Shown one piece after another: positions 10,874-20,226 of a stretch of 64,000 nt of DNA (positions are counted from its first letter, which is position 1; each line of letters begins with the position of its first letter). The DNA comes from Leptolyngbya sp. Prado105 (GTDB taxonomy: Bacteria; Cyanobacteriota; Cyanobacteriia; Leptolyngbyales; Leptolyngbyaceae). Location of the stretch: positions 19,826 through 83,825 of the forward strand of contig JALOOO010000001.1 of the NCBI GenBank assembly GCA_025454375.1, read 5' to 3'. Under the pieces are notes generated by a model, which did no database searches, was not told the DNA's origin, and saw only the letters and a list, made by a program, of their open reading frames with translations. A program made the translations under genes and the position numbers.

Positions 10874-11049
10874 ATTGAAACTTGGGGAGCGGAGTCCAAT
10901 GAGTGCGGGTAGGCAACGTAGGGTTAATTTTGGCGATCGAATTCTGCCTCAAAGCTCTGACAGAGGATTGGAAGAGCGATCGCTTTTATTTTCTTCGTCC
11001 GTTTCACTAAAATGGAAGGACAGCGATTCCGAAACATAGGTGGCTTCTT

Positions 11050-11664
11050 ATGGCATATGCACCGCTCACACTGCTAACTTTTGAGGAATTTCTTCAGCAA
11101 TATGGTGATCAGTCTCGCTACGAACTTGCAGACGGAGAAGTCATTGATATGGAACCGACTGGACCTCATGAAGCAGTAGCAGGCAAAGTTGCGAGTAAAG
11201 TTAGCCTGGAAATCGATCGACAAAACTTCCCCTTTGTCATTCCAAAAAGCTGTATCTTACGTCCTTCAGGAGATGTTGCAACTGCTCGTCGTCCTGATGT
11301 CATTGTACTAGACGAAGAGGCATTGATAGACGAACCTTACTGGCAGCAAGAGCCTGTAATCGTACAGGGACGATCGATCAAGTTGGTGGTTGAAGTAGTC
11401 AGTACAAATTGGGAAAATGACTACGCACGAAAGGTTGAAGAATATGCGCTAATGGGAATCGCTGAATACTGGATTGTTGATTTTCGAGGGTTAGGTGGAA
11501 TGCGATTTATTGGTGATCCGAAGCAACCAACCTTGACTGTGAATCAATTATTTGGAAAATTCTACGAACAGCAGCAGTTTCGACTCGGTGAGAATATTGT
11601 TTCGCCGTTGTTTCCAGATTTGGTTCTGAAATTAGAGGATATTTTGCCTCTCCCGAGCAATTAA
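11050..11664 (+). CDS. Uma2 family (DUF820) putative endonuclease
   Basis: 204 aa; 'LTFEEFLQQYGD..YELADGEVIDMEPTGPHEAV', 'RRPDVIVL', 'LVVEVVSTNWENDY'. Confidence 0.9.
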   Translation: MAYAPLTLLTFEEFLQQYGDQSRYELADGEVIDMEPTGPHEAVAGKVASKVSLEIDRQNFPFVIPKSCILRPSGDVATARRPDVIVLDEEALIDEPYWQQEPVIVQGRSIKLVVEVVSTNWENDYARKVEEYALMGIAEYWIVDFRGLGGMRFIGDPKQPTLTVNQLFGKFYEQQQFRLGENIVSPLFPDLVLKLEDILPLPSN

Positions 11665-11793
11665 TCGATGTCTCAGTTTTAGCAAAGCTAGAGGTAACCC
11701 CAGATACTACAAGTTCCCTCTAAATCGTTGACACTAAAAGAGTTCCTAGCACTATCAGAGATAAAACCTGCAAGCGGATTTGAGCGCAATTTC

Positions 11794-12756
11794 CTAAGCT
11801 CGAAAATGTTGAAATCCTTGCTCTAAGCTCAACGCTCGATCGCTAAAGTCTCCCGAACTATCGATCAATTGCACTGCTAAATCTGAAGTGATCTCACCGA
11901 CGATCGCAGATCCTTTCACTTGCTCAACCCAAAGCTTTGCCTGTTCCATCGGTAGAGTTAAGACGAGTTCAAAATCCTCCCCGCCATACAATGCCCAATC
12001 CATTGCTTTCTCAGCAGAAACCCACTGCTGTAAGGCAGGATCAATTGGAATCAAAGCACGATCGAGCCTAGCTCCTACTTTACTCATACGGCAGATTTGC
12101 AACACCGCATCTGCTAAACCATCACTACTATCCATCCCAGACACGCAGCGAGTCACTTGAGGAATATCAAAGCGAGGAGTTGGATACTGATGAGCGCGAA
12201 TTAGAGCCGCTCTCTCGGGTGCAGTATCTGAGTTCAACAGCATCTCCAATCCTGCACGAGACGAGCCATGATAGCCAGTCACAAAGATCGCATCTCCAGG
12301 TTGAGCCGTCGATCGCTGAATGACACAGTCCGGATTCACCTGTCCAAAAGCAGTAATTGCTAGCGTAATCACAGGCGATCGACATAAATCTCCGCCAACA
12401 ATTGCACCGCCATATTGAGCGAGACATTCACTCATTCCTTGATAAAGCCGTTCCACCCATGCCACAGGCGTTGTCTTGGGTAGCCCTAATCCGACTGTAA
12501 TTCCTAGCGGAGATGCGCCCATTGCAGCGAGATCAGAAAGATTTGCAGCGATCGCTCTCCACCCTGAGGATTCTGGCGGCGTAGTGCGATCGCTAAAATG
12601 CACCCCATCGACTAAGACATCTGAAGTAATCACGATCGACTGATCTGGCTCAGTGGGTAAAACTGCGGCATCATCTCCGACAATTGCTTGCGGACAGAAT
12701 GCCTGAACTCGCTTCAGCAACCCCTGTTCCCCAATATCTTGAACCGTCAGAGACAT
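11794..12756 (-). CDS. thiL: Thiamine-phosphate kinase
   Basis: 320 aa; 'GDDAAVL', 'DVLVDGVHF', 'ANLSDLAAMGA', 'YGGEDFELVLTL'. Confidence 0.92.
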   Translation of the reverse strand: MSLTVQDIGEQGLLKRVQAFCPQAIVGDDAAVLPTEPDQSIVITSDVLVDGVHFSDRTTPPESSGWRAIAANLSDLAAMGASPLGITVGLGLPKTTPVAWVERLYQGMSECLAQYGGAIVGGDLCRSPVITLAITAFGQVNPDCVIQRSTAQPGDAIFVTGYHGSSRAGLEMLLNSDTAPERAALIRAHQYPTPRFDIPQVTRCVSGMDSSDGLADAVLQICRMSKVGARLDRALIPIDPALQQWVSAEKAMDWALYGGEDFELVLTLPMEQAKLWVEQVKGSAIVGEITSDLAVQLIDSSGDFSDRALSLEQGFQHFRA

Positions 12757-12939
12757 AATGCAACATTAACGACTGAGCCTAGCATACAAAGTTTTGATTG
12801 CCCTTTCAAAACTTAGTTGAATTCTCCGGACAAAATCGATCAAAATGTCACACAAGGTCGCGGATCTCACGATCGACGCTAGAATTTATTCCATTGCCCA
12901 TTTCGGATCAGAACATCTGATCTGCTGTAGAATCAAGCG

Positions 12940-15696
12940 ATGGAAATTCTCTCAGTTAGCCTCAAAAACTTCAAATTCCACAGCGATCGTTCCTTTTCAT
13001 TTCAGCCGGGGACAAATGCGATCTGTGGTGAAAATGGCGCTGGAAAGACCAGCATTCTCGAAGCGATCGCGTGGGTGCTATTTGACTATTCTGGAGCTTA
13101 TACCAAAGACGACCTGATCCGAAATGGCTCCAATAGTGCCCAGGTTGCAGTCAGTTTTATCTCAAGTCGAGATCAGCGAACCTATACGGTTACACGCTGC
13201 ACTCGATCGAGCTACACCCTCTATGATCCAGAACTTGACGAACGGCTGGAATATACCAAGAAAGAAGACGTTTTGCCCTGGCTGAGAGAGCATTTAGGCG
13301 TGCCTGCGGGAACGAATCTAGGGCAACTGTTTCGCAATACGATCGGGGTTCCACAGGGGACATTTGCGATCGATTTTTTAGGCACAGCCGAGGAGCGCAA
13401 AAAAGTCTTCGATCCCATTCTCAAGGTTGAAGAATACAAGAAGGTTTTCAAAGAGCTAGGAGACTTGGAGAAATTTGCAAAAGCTCAATCTGAGAGTTTA
13501 GAGCGTGATATTAAACAGTACGACGAATCGCTTGAGGAATGGGATACGCTCACGACGACTCAGCAAGCTCTAACACAGACGATCGCGCAAATTCAAACCG
13601 ATCTCAAGCATTGGCAGCAGCGGTATGAACAGTTGAAAGACGAGCAAGCAAAATGGAGCGCGATCGAAGCTCAAGTACAACAGACTGGGCTTCAACTCGA
13701 AACGGTTTCGGGGCAAATCCGAGCGGAGCAATTGAATGTTGATCGTTTGCAAGTAGAACTTGATTTTGCGGAAAAATCTGTCACACTCTGCACAGAACGG
13801 CGAGAGAGCTATCAAGCTTACACTCAAGCTGATCAGGCACTCCAAGAGTTCGATCGCGCTCGCACTCAGCAAGAAAAGCTCCTCAAAAAGCGTCAGCAAC
13901 TCACCGAATCACTCGGAACCTATCGGACAAAACTTGCGATTTTGGCTCAGCAAGGCGACCGTCGATCGCAGATCGAAGCAGAGTTAAAACAGCTAGCACC
14001 GCTGATCGAGCAGCAATCGAAACTTGAGCTAGAGCAAACCCAACTGAATGAACAACTCCAGTCCTGTCAAAGCTGGAAGCAAACGATTCAGCGCGATGAG
14101 CAGCGCTTCGCACAACTTCAGCAGCGGCAAAAACAACTCGGAGAAGAGATTGAGCGATTAGAAGGATTAGGCGCGATCGTCAAACAGATTCCTCAACTCG
14201 AAGAGCAACAAAGTCGCTACCAGCAGCAGCTTAGCCGTATCGAAGCGGCAACTCAATTCGACTCAGACCTGCGCCAAATTCTGGCTCAAGCTCAACAGCG
14301 AGAAGAGATTCAAGCCCATCATATTCAGAGTGCAACTCTTACGTTACAAGAATTACAGAAATCAGTTCCGACTTGGCAGCCTCAAATTGAAGCAGTAAAG
14401 TCTGCGATCGCAAATAGCTCTAAACTGAATAAGCATCTGATGCAAGATTTGCAAGGCATTCTAGATGATCTTTCTGAACAACTGCTTGCCGACCGTTTAA
14501 AGCAACGTCTAGTCGAGGTTCAAACTCAACTCAAGACAGTTCGAGAGCAAGAGTCTCAATATCGCAAACTTGAGACGAAATTTGACGAAGAAGAAAAGCT
14601 AGAGCGTGAAATTACAGAACTACGATCGCTGATCACTGAGCATCAATCCCAACTTGCAGCCGAGCCAGCGCTAAGAGAACAACTCGCGCAGATTGCACAA
14701 CAGCTTGAAACTTTAGAAAATCCGCGTGGGCGCAGCACCCTGTTGCAGCGAGACTTAAAAGCACTGGCAAAGCAAGATGCAGAACTGGCTCAAGCTGAAT
14801 CTGACCTGAAGCGAGTCGAAGCGGAGATGAATGCGATCGACCTATCCCTCAAAGCTTTTGAGAACCTAGCCGATCAAATTCGAGAACAGCAACTTCTGCG
14901 CGATCAGCACAAAGAGAACTATCAAATCTACCTCGAACACCAGCAATCCGCCAACAGTTTTAAAGGTCGTAAAACTCAGTACGAAGACGCGATCGTTCAA
15001 CTCAAACAACTCGAAGAAAAGCAAGCAAAACTCACCGATCAAAAAGCTCAACTGACAGAAACCTACGATCCTGAGCAAGTAAACTTGATCAAACTCGGCT
15101 ACGCAGAAGCGAATGATCAGCGAGTTTCGCTCAGTACTCAATTGCCGATGGAATCGCAACGGTTAGAAGAATGCGAAACTCGCCTGTCTAAACTCAAAGC
15201 AATTCAGCAAAAGCGCACTGAAGCACAAGCACAACTCAAACAAAAGCAAAAGACGGAACGCTTCGTCAAATTTGCTCGAAAATCTTATAAAGAAGCGGCT
15301 CCGCGCATTACAGAGCGATATGTTCAGAGCATTTCGCATGAGGCAGATCGTCTATTCCGAGAATTGCTCAATCGTCCTAATGTTGCTCTTGAATGGACAC
15401 GCGACTACGAGATTGTCGTCCAAGAAGGCGCATATTCTCGCAGATTTATTAACCTATCGGGAGGTGAGCAAATGTGTGCTGCTTTAGCCGTTCGTCTCGC
15501 ATTGCTCAAAGTCTTAGCGGATATCAATATCGCATTCTTTGATGAGCCGACGACGAATATGGATCGACCAAGAAGAGAGAGCCTAGCAGAAGCGATCGCA
15601 AATATCAAATCCTTCCGTCAACTCTTTGTCATCAGTCATGATGACACGTTTGAGAAGGTGACTGAGAATGTAATTCTAGTAGAGCGTGAAGCCTAG
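12940..15696 (+). CDS. sbcC: SbcC/Rad50-like SMC-type ATPase (exonuclease subunit)
   Basis: 918 aa; Walker A 'GENGAGKTS', long coiled coil, 'NLSGGEQMCAALAVRLAL' signature, 'IAFFDEPTTNMD'. Confidence 0.85.
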   Translation: MEILSVSLKNFKFHSDRSFSFQPGTNAICGENGAGKTSILEAIAWVLFDYSGAYTKDDLIRNGSNSAQVAVSFISSRDQRTYTVTRCTRSSYTLYDPELDERLEYTKKEDVLPWLREHLGVPAGTNLGQLFRNTIGVPQGTFAIDFLGTAEERKKVFDPILKVEEYKKVFKELGDLEKFAKAQSESLERDIKQYDESLEEWDTLTTTQQALTQTIAQIQTDLKHWQQRYEQLKDEQAKWSAIEAQVQQTGLQLETVSGQIRAEQLNVDRLQVELDFAEKSVTLCTERRESYQAYTQADQALQEFDRARTQQEKLLKKRQQLTESLGTYRTKLAILAQQGDRRSQIEAELKQLAPLIEQQSKLELEQTQLNEQLQSCQSWKQTIQRDEQRFAQLQQRQKQLGEEIERLEGLGAIVKQIPQLEEQQSRYQQQLSRIEAATQFDSDLRQILAQAQQREEIQAHHIQSATLTLQELQKSVPTWQPQIEAVKSAIANSSKLNKHLMQDLQGILDDLSEQLLADRLKQRLVEVQTQLKTVREQESQYRKLETKFDEEEKLEREITELRSLITEHQSQLAAEPALREQLAQIAQQLETLENPRGRSTLLQRDLKALAKQDAELAQAESDLKRVEAEMNAIDLSLKAFENLADQIREQQLLRDQHKENYQIYLEHQQSANSFKGRKTQYEDAIVQLKQLEEKQAKLTDQKAQLTETYDPEQVNLIKLGYAEANDQRVSLSTQLPMESQRLEECETRLSKLKAIQQKRTEAQAQLKQKQKTERFVKFARKSYKEAAPRITERYVQSISHEADRLFRELLNRPNVALEWTRDYEIVVQEGAYSRRFINLSGGEQMCAALAVRLALLKVLADINIAFFDEPTTNMDRPRRESLAEAIANIKSFRQLFVISHDDTFEKVTENVILVEREA

Positions 15697-15803
15697 TCAA
15701 CATAAATTTAATCAATTTGGTAAGAACTCAATCGTTAGAGAGAAGCGATCTCGACACGAACTCTCTAGGCTGAGTCAAGCGATCACATCAAGGATGAGAA
15801 GCG

Positions 15804-15893
15804 ATGAACTCGAAGAGCAGACATTCAAATCCGTTGAAAGATACGATCGCGAGTCTGATGTTGCCGTTAGCCTTGATTGTCGGTGTAGGATGA
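15804..15893 (+). CDS. Possible 29-aa small hydrophobic peptide overlapping the HPP gene start
   Basis: MNSKSRHSNPLKDTIASLMLPLALIVGVG*; its TGA overlaps the ATG of the HPP gene (ATGA). Confidence 0.35.
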   Translation: MNSKSRHSNPLKDTIASLMLPLALIVGVG

Positions 15894-16411
15894 TGAGCCG
15901 AAATCGCACAAGTTTAAAACCGATCGAGGGTGCAAATCGCACGTTAAGACGCAGATTGGGACTAAAGGGTGAACTATTACTGGCAACGGCTCCAACCGCA
16001 GTTGTTTTGGGTGTGCTTGCTTTAGTAGAAGTTCTCAGTCGGCAAAGGCTTTTATTTGCATCTCTCGCAGCAAGCGCATTTTTGATTTATCTTGACCCGC
16101 AACATGGTACAAATTCAGTTCGGACTTTAGTCTCAGCACAGATAATGGCAGCCGTGATTGGCTGGCTCACATTTATGGGCTTCGGAAGTGGATACATTGC
16201 TGCTGGAAGCGCGATGATTCTTACGATCGTGCTGATGATTGTATTAGATATCATGCATCCTCCTGCTGTCGCGACTTCACTCAGTTTTGCACTCAGAGCA
16301 GGCAATGAAAACAATTTGGTTCTCTTTGGGTTAGCCGTTGCGATTACAGCACTATTGGTTAGCTTAGAGCGATTTGCGCTATGGCTGATTGCTCGATATG
16401 AGCGATCGTAG
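15891..16411 (+). CDS. HPP family integral membrane protein (possible nitrite transporter family)
   Basis: 'DPQHGTNSVRTLVSAQ', 'DIMHPPAVATSLSFAL'; start inferred at MMSRNRTSLKP. Confidence 0.8.
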
Positions 16412-16415
16412 GTTT

Positions 16416-17804
16416 CTAGAAGTTGAGATTAAACGTTCTAGCAAGATAGCTTGCATACGACCTCAAACTCGGTAAATATCCCGCACTAATCACTCCAGCA
16501 ACAAAACCTAGAAAATGCCCCCAAGACGCATCTAATGTCGTCGGGAGAATGCCTTTAATCAAGGAGGGATTTTTTGCTGAAAACCAATCTCTTAGCTTAA
16601 TATTGCGCCAAATGCGATCGTACAGCACAACCAGCGCCAATGTCCCAATGAGCAAGAGTGCAGCAGTCAAATTCGCTTCAAAATAATACAACGAGAGTAG
16701 AAAGCCAATATAACCAAAGATCACTGCGCTCGCACCAGCATAACCATATCGTATAGAAAATGCAGTCAGCCAAATCAGCAGCCCACTAATGAGTGTGATT
16801 GCGATACTAATGACAATAAAATCATCTGGCTGAACTAGCACAATCAAGCCTGCAAAGATTAAAAAGACAAGTGTATTCCCTGCTAAATGATTCCAGCCCC
16901 GATGTAAAAACGGAGCGAGAGGAATGCCAATTAACCCCCTCAGTGTCCAAGGACGAATGCCCAAATTAAGGGTCAATGCCCCTCTAAGAATTTGGAAATC
17001 TATAAATGCAGTAATCCAAGCTGCTGCCACAAGTTGAAGTACAATTCTGAATCGATTCCAATAAATGGGTGCATATTGAGCCACTAAAGCTGGAAATCTC
17101 TGACGATAAAATGTCTCATTGATCAGCGTTCCACCAATCATAATGCCAGGGAATTGAGTTGGGAGATTCAGCGCCTGAAGTAACGCGATCGACACAGGGC
17201 GCAAGTTCGGCAAGTAAGCGGCAACAAAAGCTCCCACAATAAACCCAATCAAATGCGCATCCCAGGCAATTCTCGCCCGCCTCATTCTCTCACTGGGCAA
17301 CATGTATCTCAGACTTCCGCCAAAGAAGAAAACGACGATCGCAAGCAAAATAGCAGAAGTAATAGTGCGATCAAAGTAGACCAGAGAAATTAAGAAGCCT
17401 GCATAGCCAAAAAGCAAATCACTCATTCCAGTTGCCCGGACGTTGATAATTTTACCTTGAGGCGTAATTGCAGCAATTCTGCCTAGAAACCATTGTAAAA
17501 TGCCGCTCACGAGCGTAATTGTAAGCGTAATCACAATAAAATCGAGAGGATAACGTAACAGAACTAGCCCGCCCAAGATAAACAGAGCCGTTGTGTTCCC
17601 CTTCAAATGGTTCCAACTACCATGGATAAAAGGAGCCAGAAAAATTCCAATCAATCCAGAAAATGTCCAAGCTTCTGAAACAGGCAAACCCTTTCCAGGC
17701 GGCTTGCGCCAAAATTCGACATCAATCAATGTGAGTATCCAGGCAAGGGCGAACCAACCCAACAGAAATTTGACATTAGCTAGGAGAAGCTCTGATGACG
17801 GCAT
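16416..17804 (-). CDS. Tandem-duplicated rhomboid-like intramembrane protease (two rhomboid modules in one chain)
   Basis: 462 aa; repeat 1 'HGSWNHLKGN','GMSD','AHLIGFIVG'; repeat 2 'HRGWNHLAGN','GASA','GHFLGFVAG'. Confidence 0.8.
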   Translation of the reverse strand: MPSSELLLANVKFLLGWFALAWILTLIDVEFWRKPPGKGLPVSEAWTFSGLIGIFLAPFIHGSWNHLKGNTTALFILGGLVLLRYPLDFIVITLTITLVSGILQWFLGRIAAITPQGKIINVRATGMSDLLFGYAGFLISLVYFDRTITSAILLAIVVFFFGGSLRYMLPSERMRRARIAWDAHLIGFIVGAFVAAYLPNLRPVSIALLQALNLPTQFPGIMIGGTLINETFYRQRFPALVAQYAPIYWNRFRIVLQLVAAAWITAFIDFQILRGALTLNLGIRPWTLRGLIGIPLAPFLHRGWNHLAGNTLVFLIFAGLIVLVQPDDFIVISIAITLISGLLIWLTAFSIRYGYAGASAVIFGYIGFLLSLYYFEANLTAALLLIGTLALVVLYDRIWRNIKLRDWFSAKNPSLIKGILPTTLDASWGHFLGFVAGVISAGYLPSLRSYASYLARTFNLNF

Positions 17805-17867
17805 GATAGTTGCACGAAAACCTGATGTTGAAAGAATATACCTTAACGTCTGGTTTTCTGCGAAAAT

Positions 17868-19160
17868 CTAAGCCCCACTTGTGTAATAGTTTCGAGTCCC
17901 TTTGGCATCGATCGCTTCTCCCAATCGCCGCAACGCATGAACATAGGCAGCCGTTCGGAGCGAAATCGACATCTCTTTTGAAATCGACCAAATCTGCTGC
18001 GCCTCCGCGACCATTTTCTGCTGAAGCGACTGATTTACCTCACCCAACGTCCAATACAACCCATTGCGATTCTGCACCCATTCAAAGTAACTCACCGTCA
18101 CACCCCCCGCATTCACCAAAATATCGGGAAACACATCAATTCCCTTCTCCTCCAAAATGACATCCGCCGCCGAATTCACCGGCCCATTCGCAAGTTCAAA
18201 AATCAATTTAGCCTTGATATTTCTCGCATTTACTTCCGTAATTTGATTCTCTAAAGCAGCAGGCAGCAAAATATCGACATCCAGTGCTAGTAACTCTTCA
18301 TTCGTCAAGCGATCGTGGTCTGCAAGATTACACACACTTCCCTGACAGTAAACCGCCTGAATCTCACGAGTCGAATTCTTGTGCTGCCGAATACTCGGAA
18401 TATCTAACCCATTCTTCGAGTAAATCGCCCCTTTAGAATCACTCACTGCGACAACTTTGCAGCCTGCGCGGTAAGCGAGTTCTGCGATCGTTGCCCCCGC
18501 ATTCCCAAATCCTTGCACCGCAACTGTTGTCTCTGCCGGACGCATCTCAAACTTGGGCAACATCGCCTCGATCGTAAACCAGGCTCCCATCGCCGTTGCC
18601 GCATCTCGTCCCAAACTCCCACCCATCGCGATCGGCTTACCTGTCACCACTCCCGGCACACTCTGCCGCCGAATGATGCTGTACTGATCCATCATCCAGC
18701 CCATCACCATTGCATTGGTATAAACATCAGGAGCCAAAATATCAACATCCGGTCCAATAAAATCCGCGATCGCATCAATATATCCCCGACTTAACCGCTC
18801 CAACTCCAACCGCGATAGTTCCTTAGGATTGACTGCAATTCCTCCCTTTGCTCCCCCAAACGGCAAACTCAAAGCGGCACACTTAAACGTCATCCAAAAC
18901 GCCAAAGACTGCACTTCGTCTAACGTCACATTCGGGTGATAGCGCACGCCCCCTTTTCCTGCTCCGCGCGAGTCGTCATATCGCACCCGATGCCCCTGAA
19001 ACACTTTCAATGAACCATCATCCATTCGCACCGGAATCGATACAGAAAGAGAAGCTTTCGGATACTTCAAAGACTCGATCGCATCTTCTGACAATGGGGT
19101 GTGCTTCAGAGCTTGCTGCAATCGTTGTGAAGCGTCGGCAAATAGGGAAGACATGACCAA
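17868..19160 (-). CDS. gdhA: Glu/Leu/Phe/Val dehydrogenase family protein (glutamate dehydrogenase)
   Basis: 430 aa; 'GGAKGGIAVNPKELS', 'PMGGSLGRDAATAMG', 'VAVQGFGNAGATIAEL'. Confidence 0.9.
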   Translation of the reverse strand: MVMSSLFADASQRLQQALKHTPLSEDAIESLKYPKASLSVSIPVRMDDGSLKVFQGHRVRYDDSRGAGKGGVRYHPNVTLDEVQSLAFWMTFKCAALSLPFGGAKGGIAVNPKELSRLELERLSRGYIDAIADFIGPDVDILAPDVYTNAMVMGWMMDQYSIIRRQSVPGVVTGKPIAMGGSLGRDAATAMGAWFTIEAMLPKFEMRPAETTVAVQGFGNAGATIAELAYRAGCKVVAVSDSKGAIYSKNGLDIPSIRQHKNSTREIQAVYCQGSVCNLADHDRLTNEELLALDVDILLPAALENQITEVNARNIKAKLIFELANGPVNSAADVILEEKGIDVFPDILVNAGGVTVSYFEWVQNRNGLYWTLGEVNQSLQQKMVAEAQQIWSISKEMSISLRTAAYVHALRRLGEAIDAKGTRNYYTSGA

Positions 19161-19502
19161 ACTCCGCAGACTATTACGGTTAGCCTATCAAGCCAGGAGA
19201 ACTGAAGAAGATTAAGAATTAATCGCGATCGTAAAATTCTGCAATGCTTTATGTCGCGTGACTTGCGAAAGTAACCCTTCTCTTTAGCGGCTCATACAGT
19301 GCTTCAAAAGCCGCAGCACTCTCAGCCACTCACTACACTTGAGCCGAATTGAGCGCCAGCAATGATCAAGTGTCCTCAAGTTTTCACACCTTCGAGAACG
19401 ACTCGGAGCGTGTGTGAGCCAAGTAGGTCTAGGAATCTGGGAAAATCAGCGATCGTAGTCGATAATTGCTATGCTCTAGACACGCTGAACTGGTGAGAAT
19501 CT

Positions 19503-20165
19503 ATGCGTCTTCCTCTGCCCCAATTTTCTACTCAAAATCGCCCTGCAAACCACATTGCAGAAGTGATCGAGACGGCAACCACTGAATTCCTCGCTCAGTG
19601 TTTAGAGCCAGACGATCTTTCTTTTCCAGCGATGCCTGCTTTTGGCAGTTGGGTGAAAGCGATCGACGAAGAAACAAATAATCTCATCTATGCCGTGGTC
19701 TACCATGCGACCACTAGCCCGATCGATACCGTTCACCGAGCCAGAGCCTTAGGCATGTCAATGCAAGAACTGCGCGAACAGCAACCGCAGATTTTTGCCA
19801 TGCTCAGAACTGAATTTCGTTCCGCGATCGTTGGGTATCGGACAGGCGGGAATCAAAAAAATGGCTCAAAAGGCGGAACTCTCTATCAACATTTACCCCC
19901 GCGTCCGCCTCAAATCCATCAAGCCATTTATGCTTGTGATTCAGATGAAATTATTGAATTTAGTAACGAACTTGATTTTCTCAGAACCTTACTACAAGTG
20001 GGCAATGCTCCTGTCGATGCCTTGAGCGCGGCAGCTATTCGAGAAATTTACCAGTTAAGGAAAGCCGATCGTGCTTGGCTAGTTCAGGCAGGGCGAATGC
20101 TCAGTTTACTTTTGAAAGATGATTACGATCGCTTGAGAGTGATCCTCAGTCAGATTCACCTCTAG
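19503..20165 (+). CDS. HAS-barrel-like conserved cyanobacterial protein
   Basis: 220 aa; 'GSWVKAIDEETNNLIYAVVYHATTSPID' resembles cyanobacterial HAS-barrel proteins. Confidence 0.6.
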   Translation: MRLPLPQFSTQNRPANHIAEVIETATTEFLAQCLEPDDLSFPAMPAFGSWVKAIDEETNNLIYAVVYHATTSPIDTVHRARALGMSMQELREQQPQIFAMLRTEFRSAIVGYRTGGNQKNGSKGGTLYQHLPPRPPQIHQAIYACDSDEIIEFSNELDFLRTLLQVGNAPVDALSAAAIREIYQLRKADRAWLVQAGRMLSLLLKDDYDRLRVILSQIHL

Positions 20166-20226
20166 ACGGATTGTGAGCGACCTCCGAACAGATACACACT
20201 AAGTTTAATCAATTGAAGAATCCTGC

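Noticed and set aside
12845-15608. Multiple antisense or out-of-frame ORFs within sbcC and its upstream region
   Set aside because: Overlap a strongly conserved ATPase gene and show no domain-like sequence.
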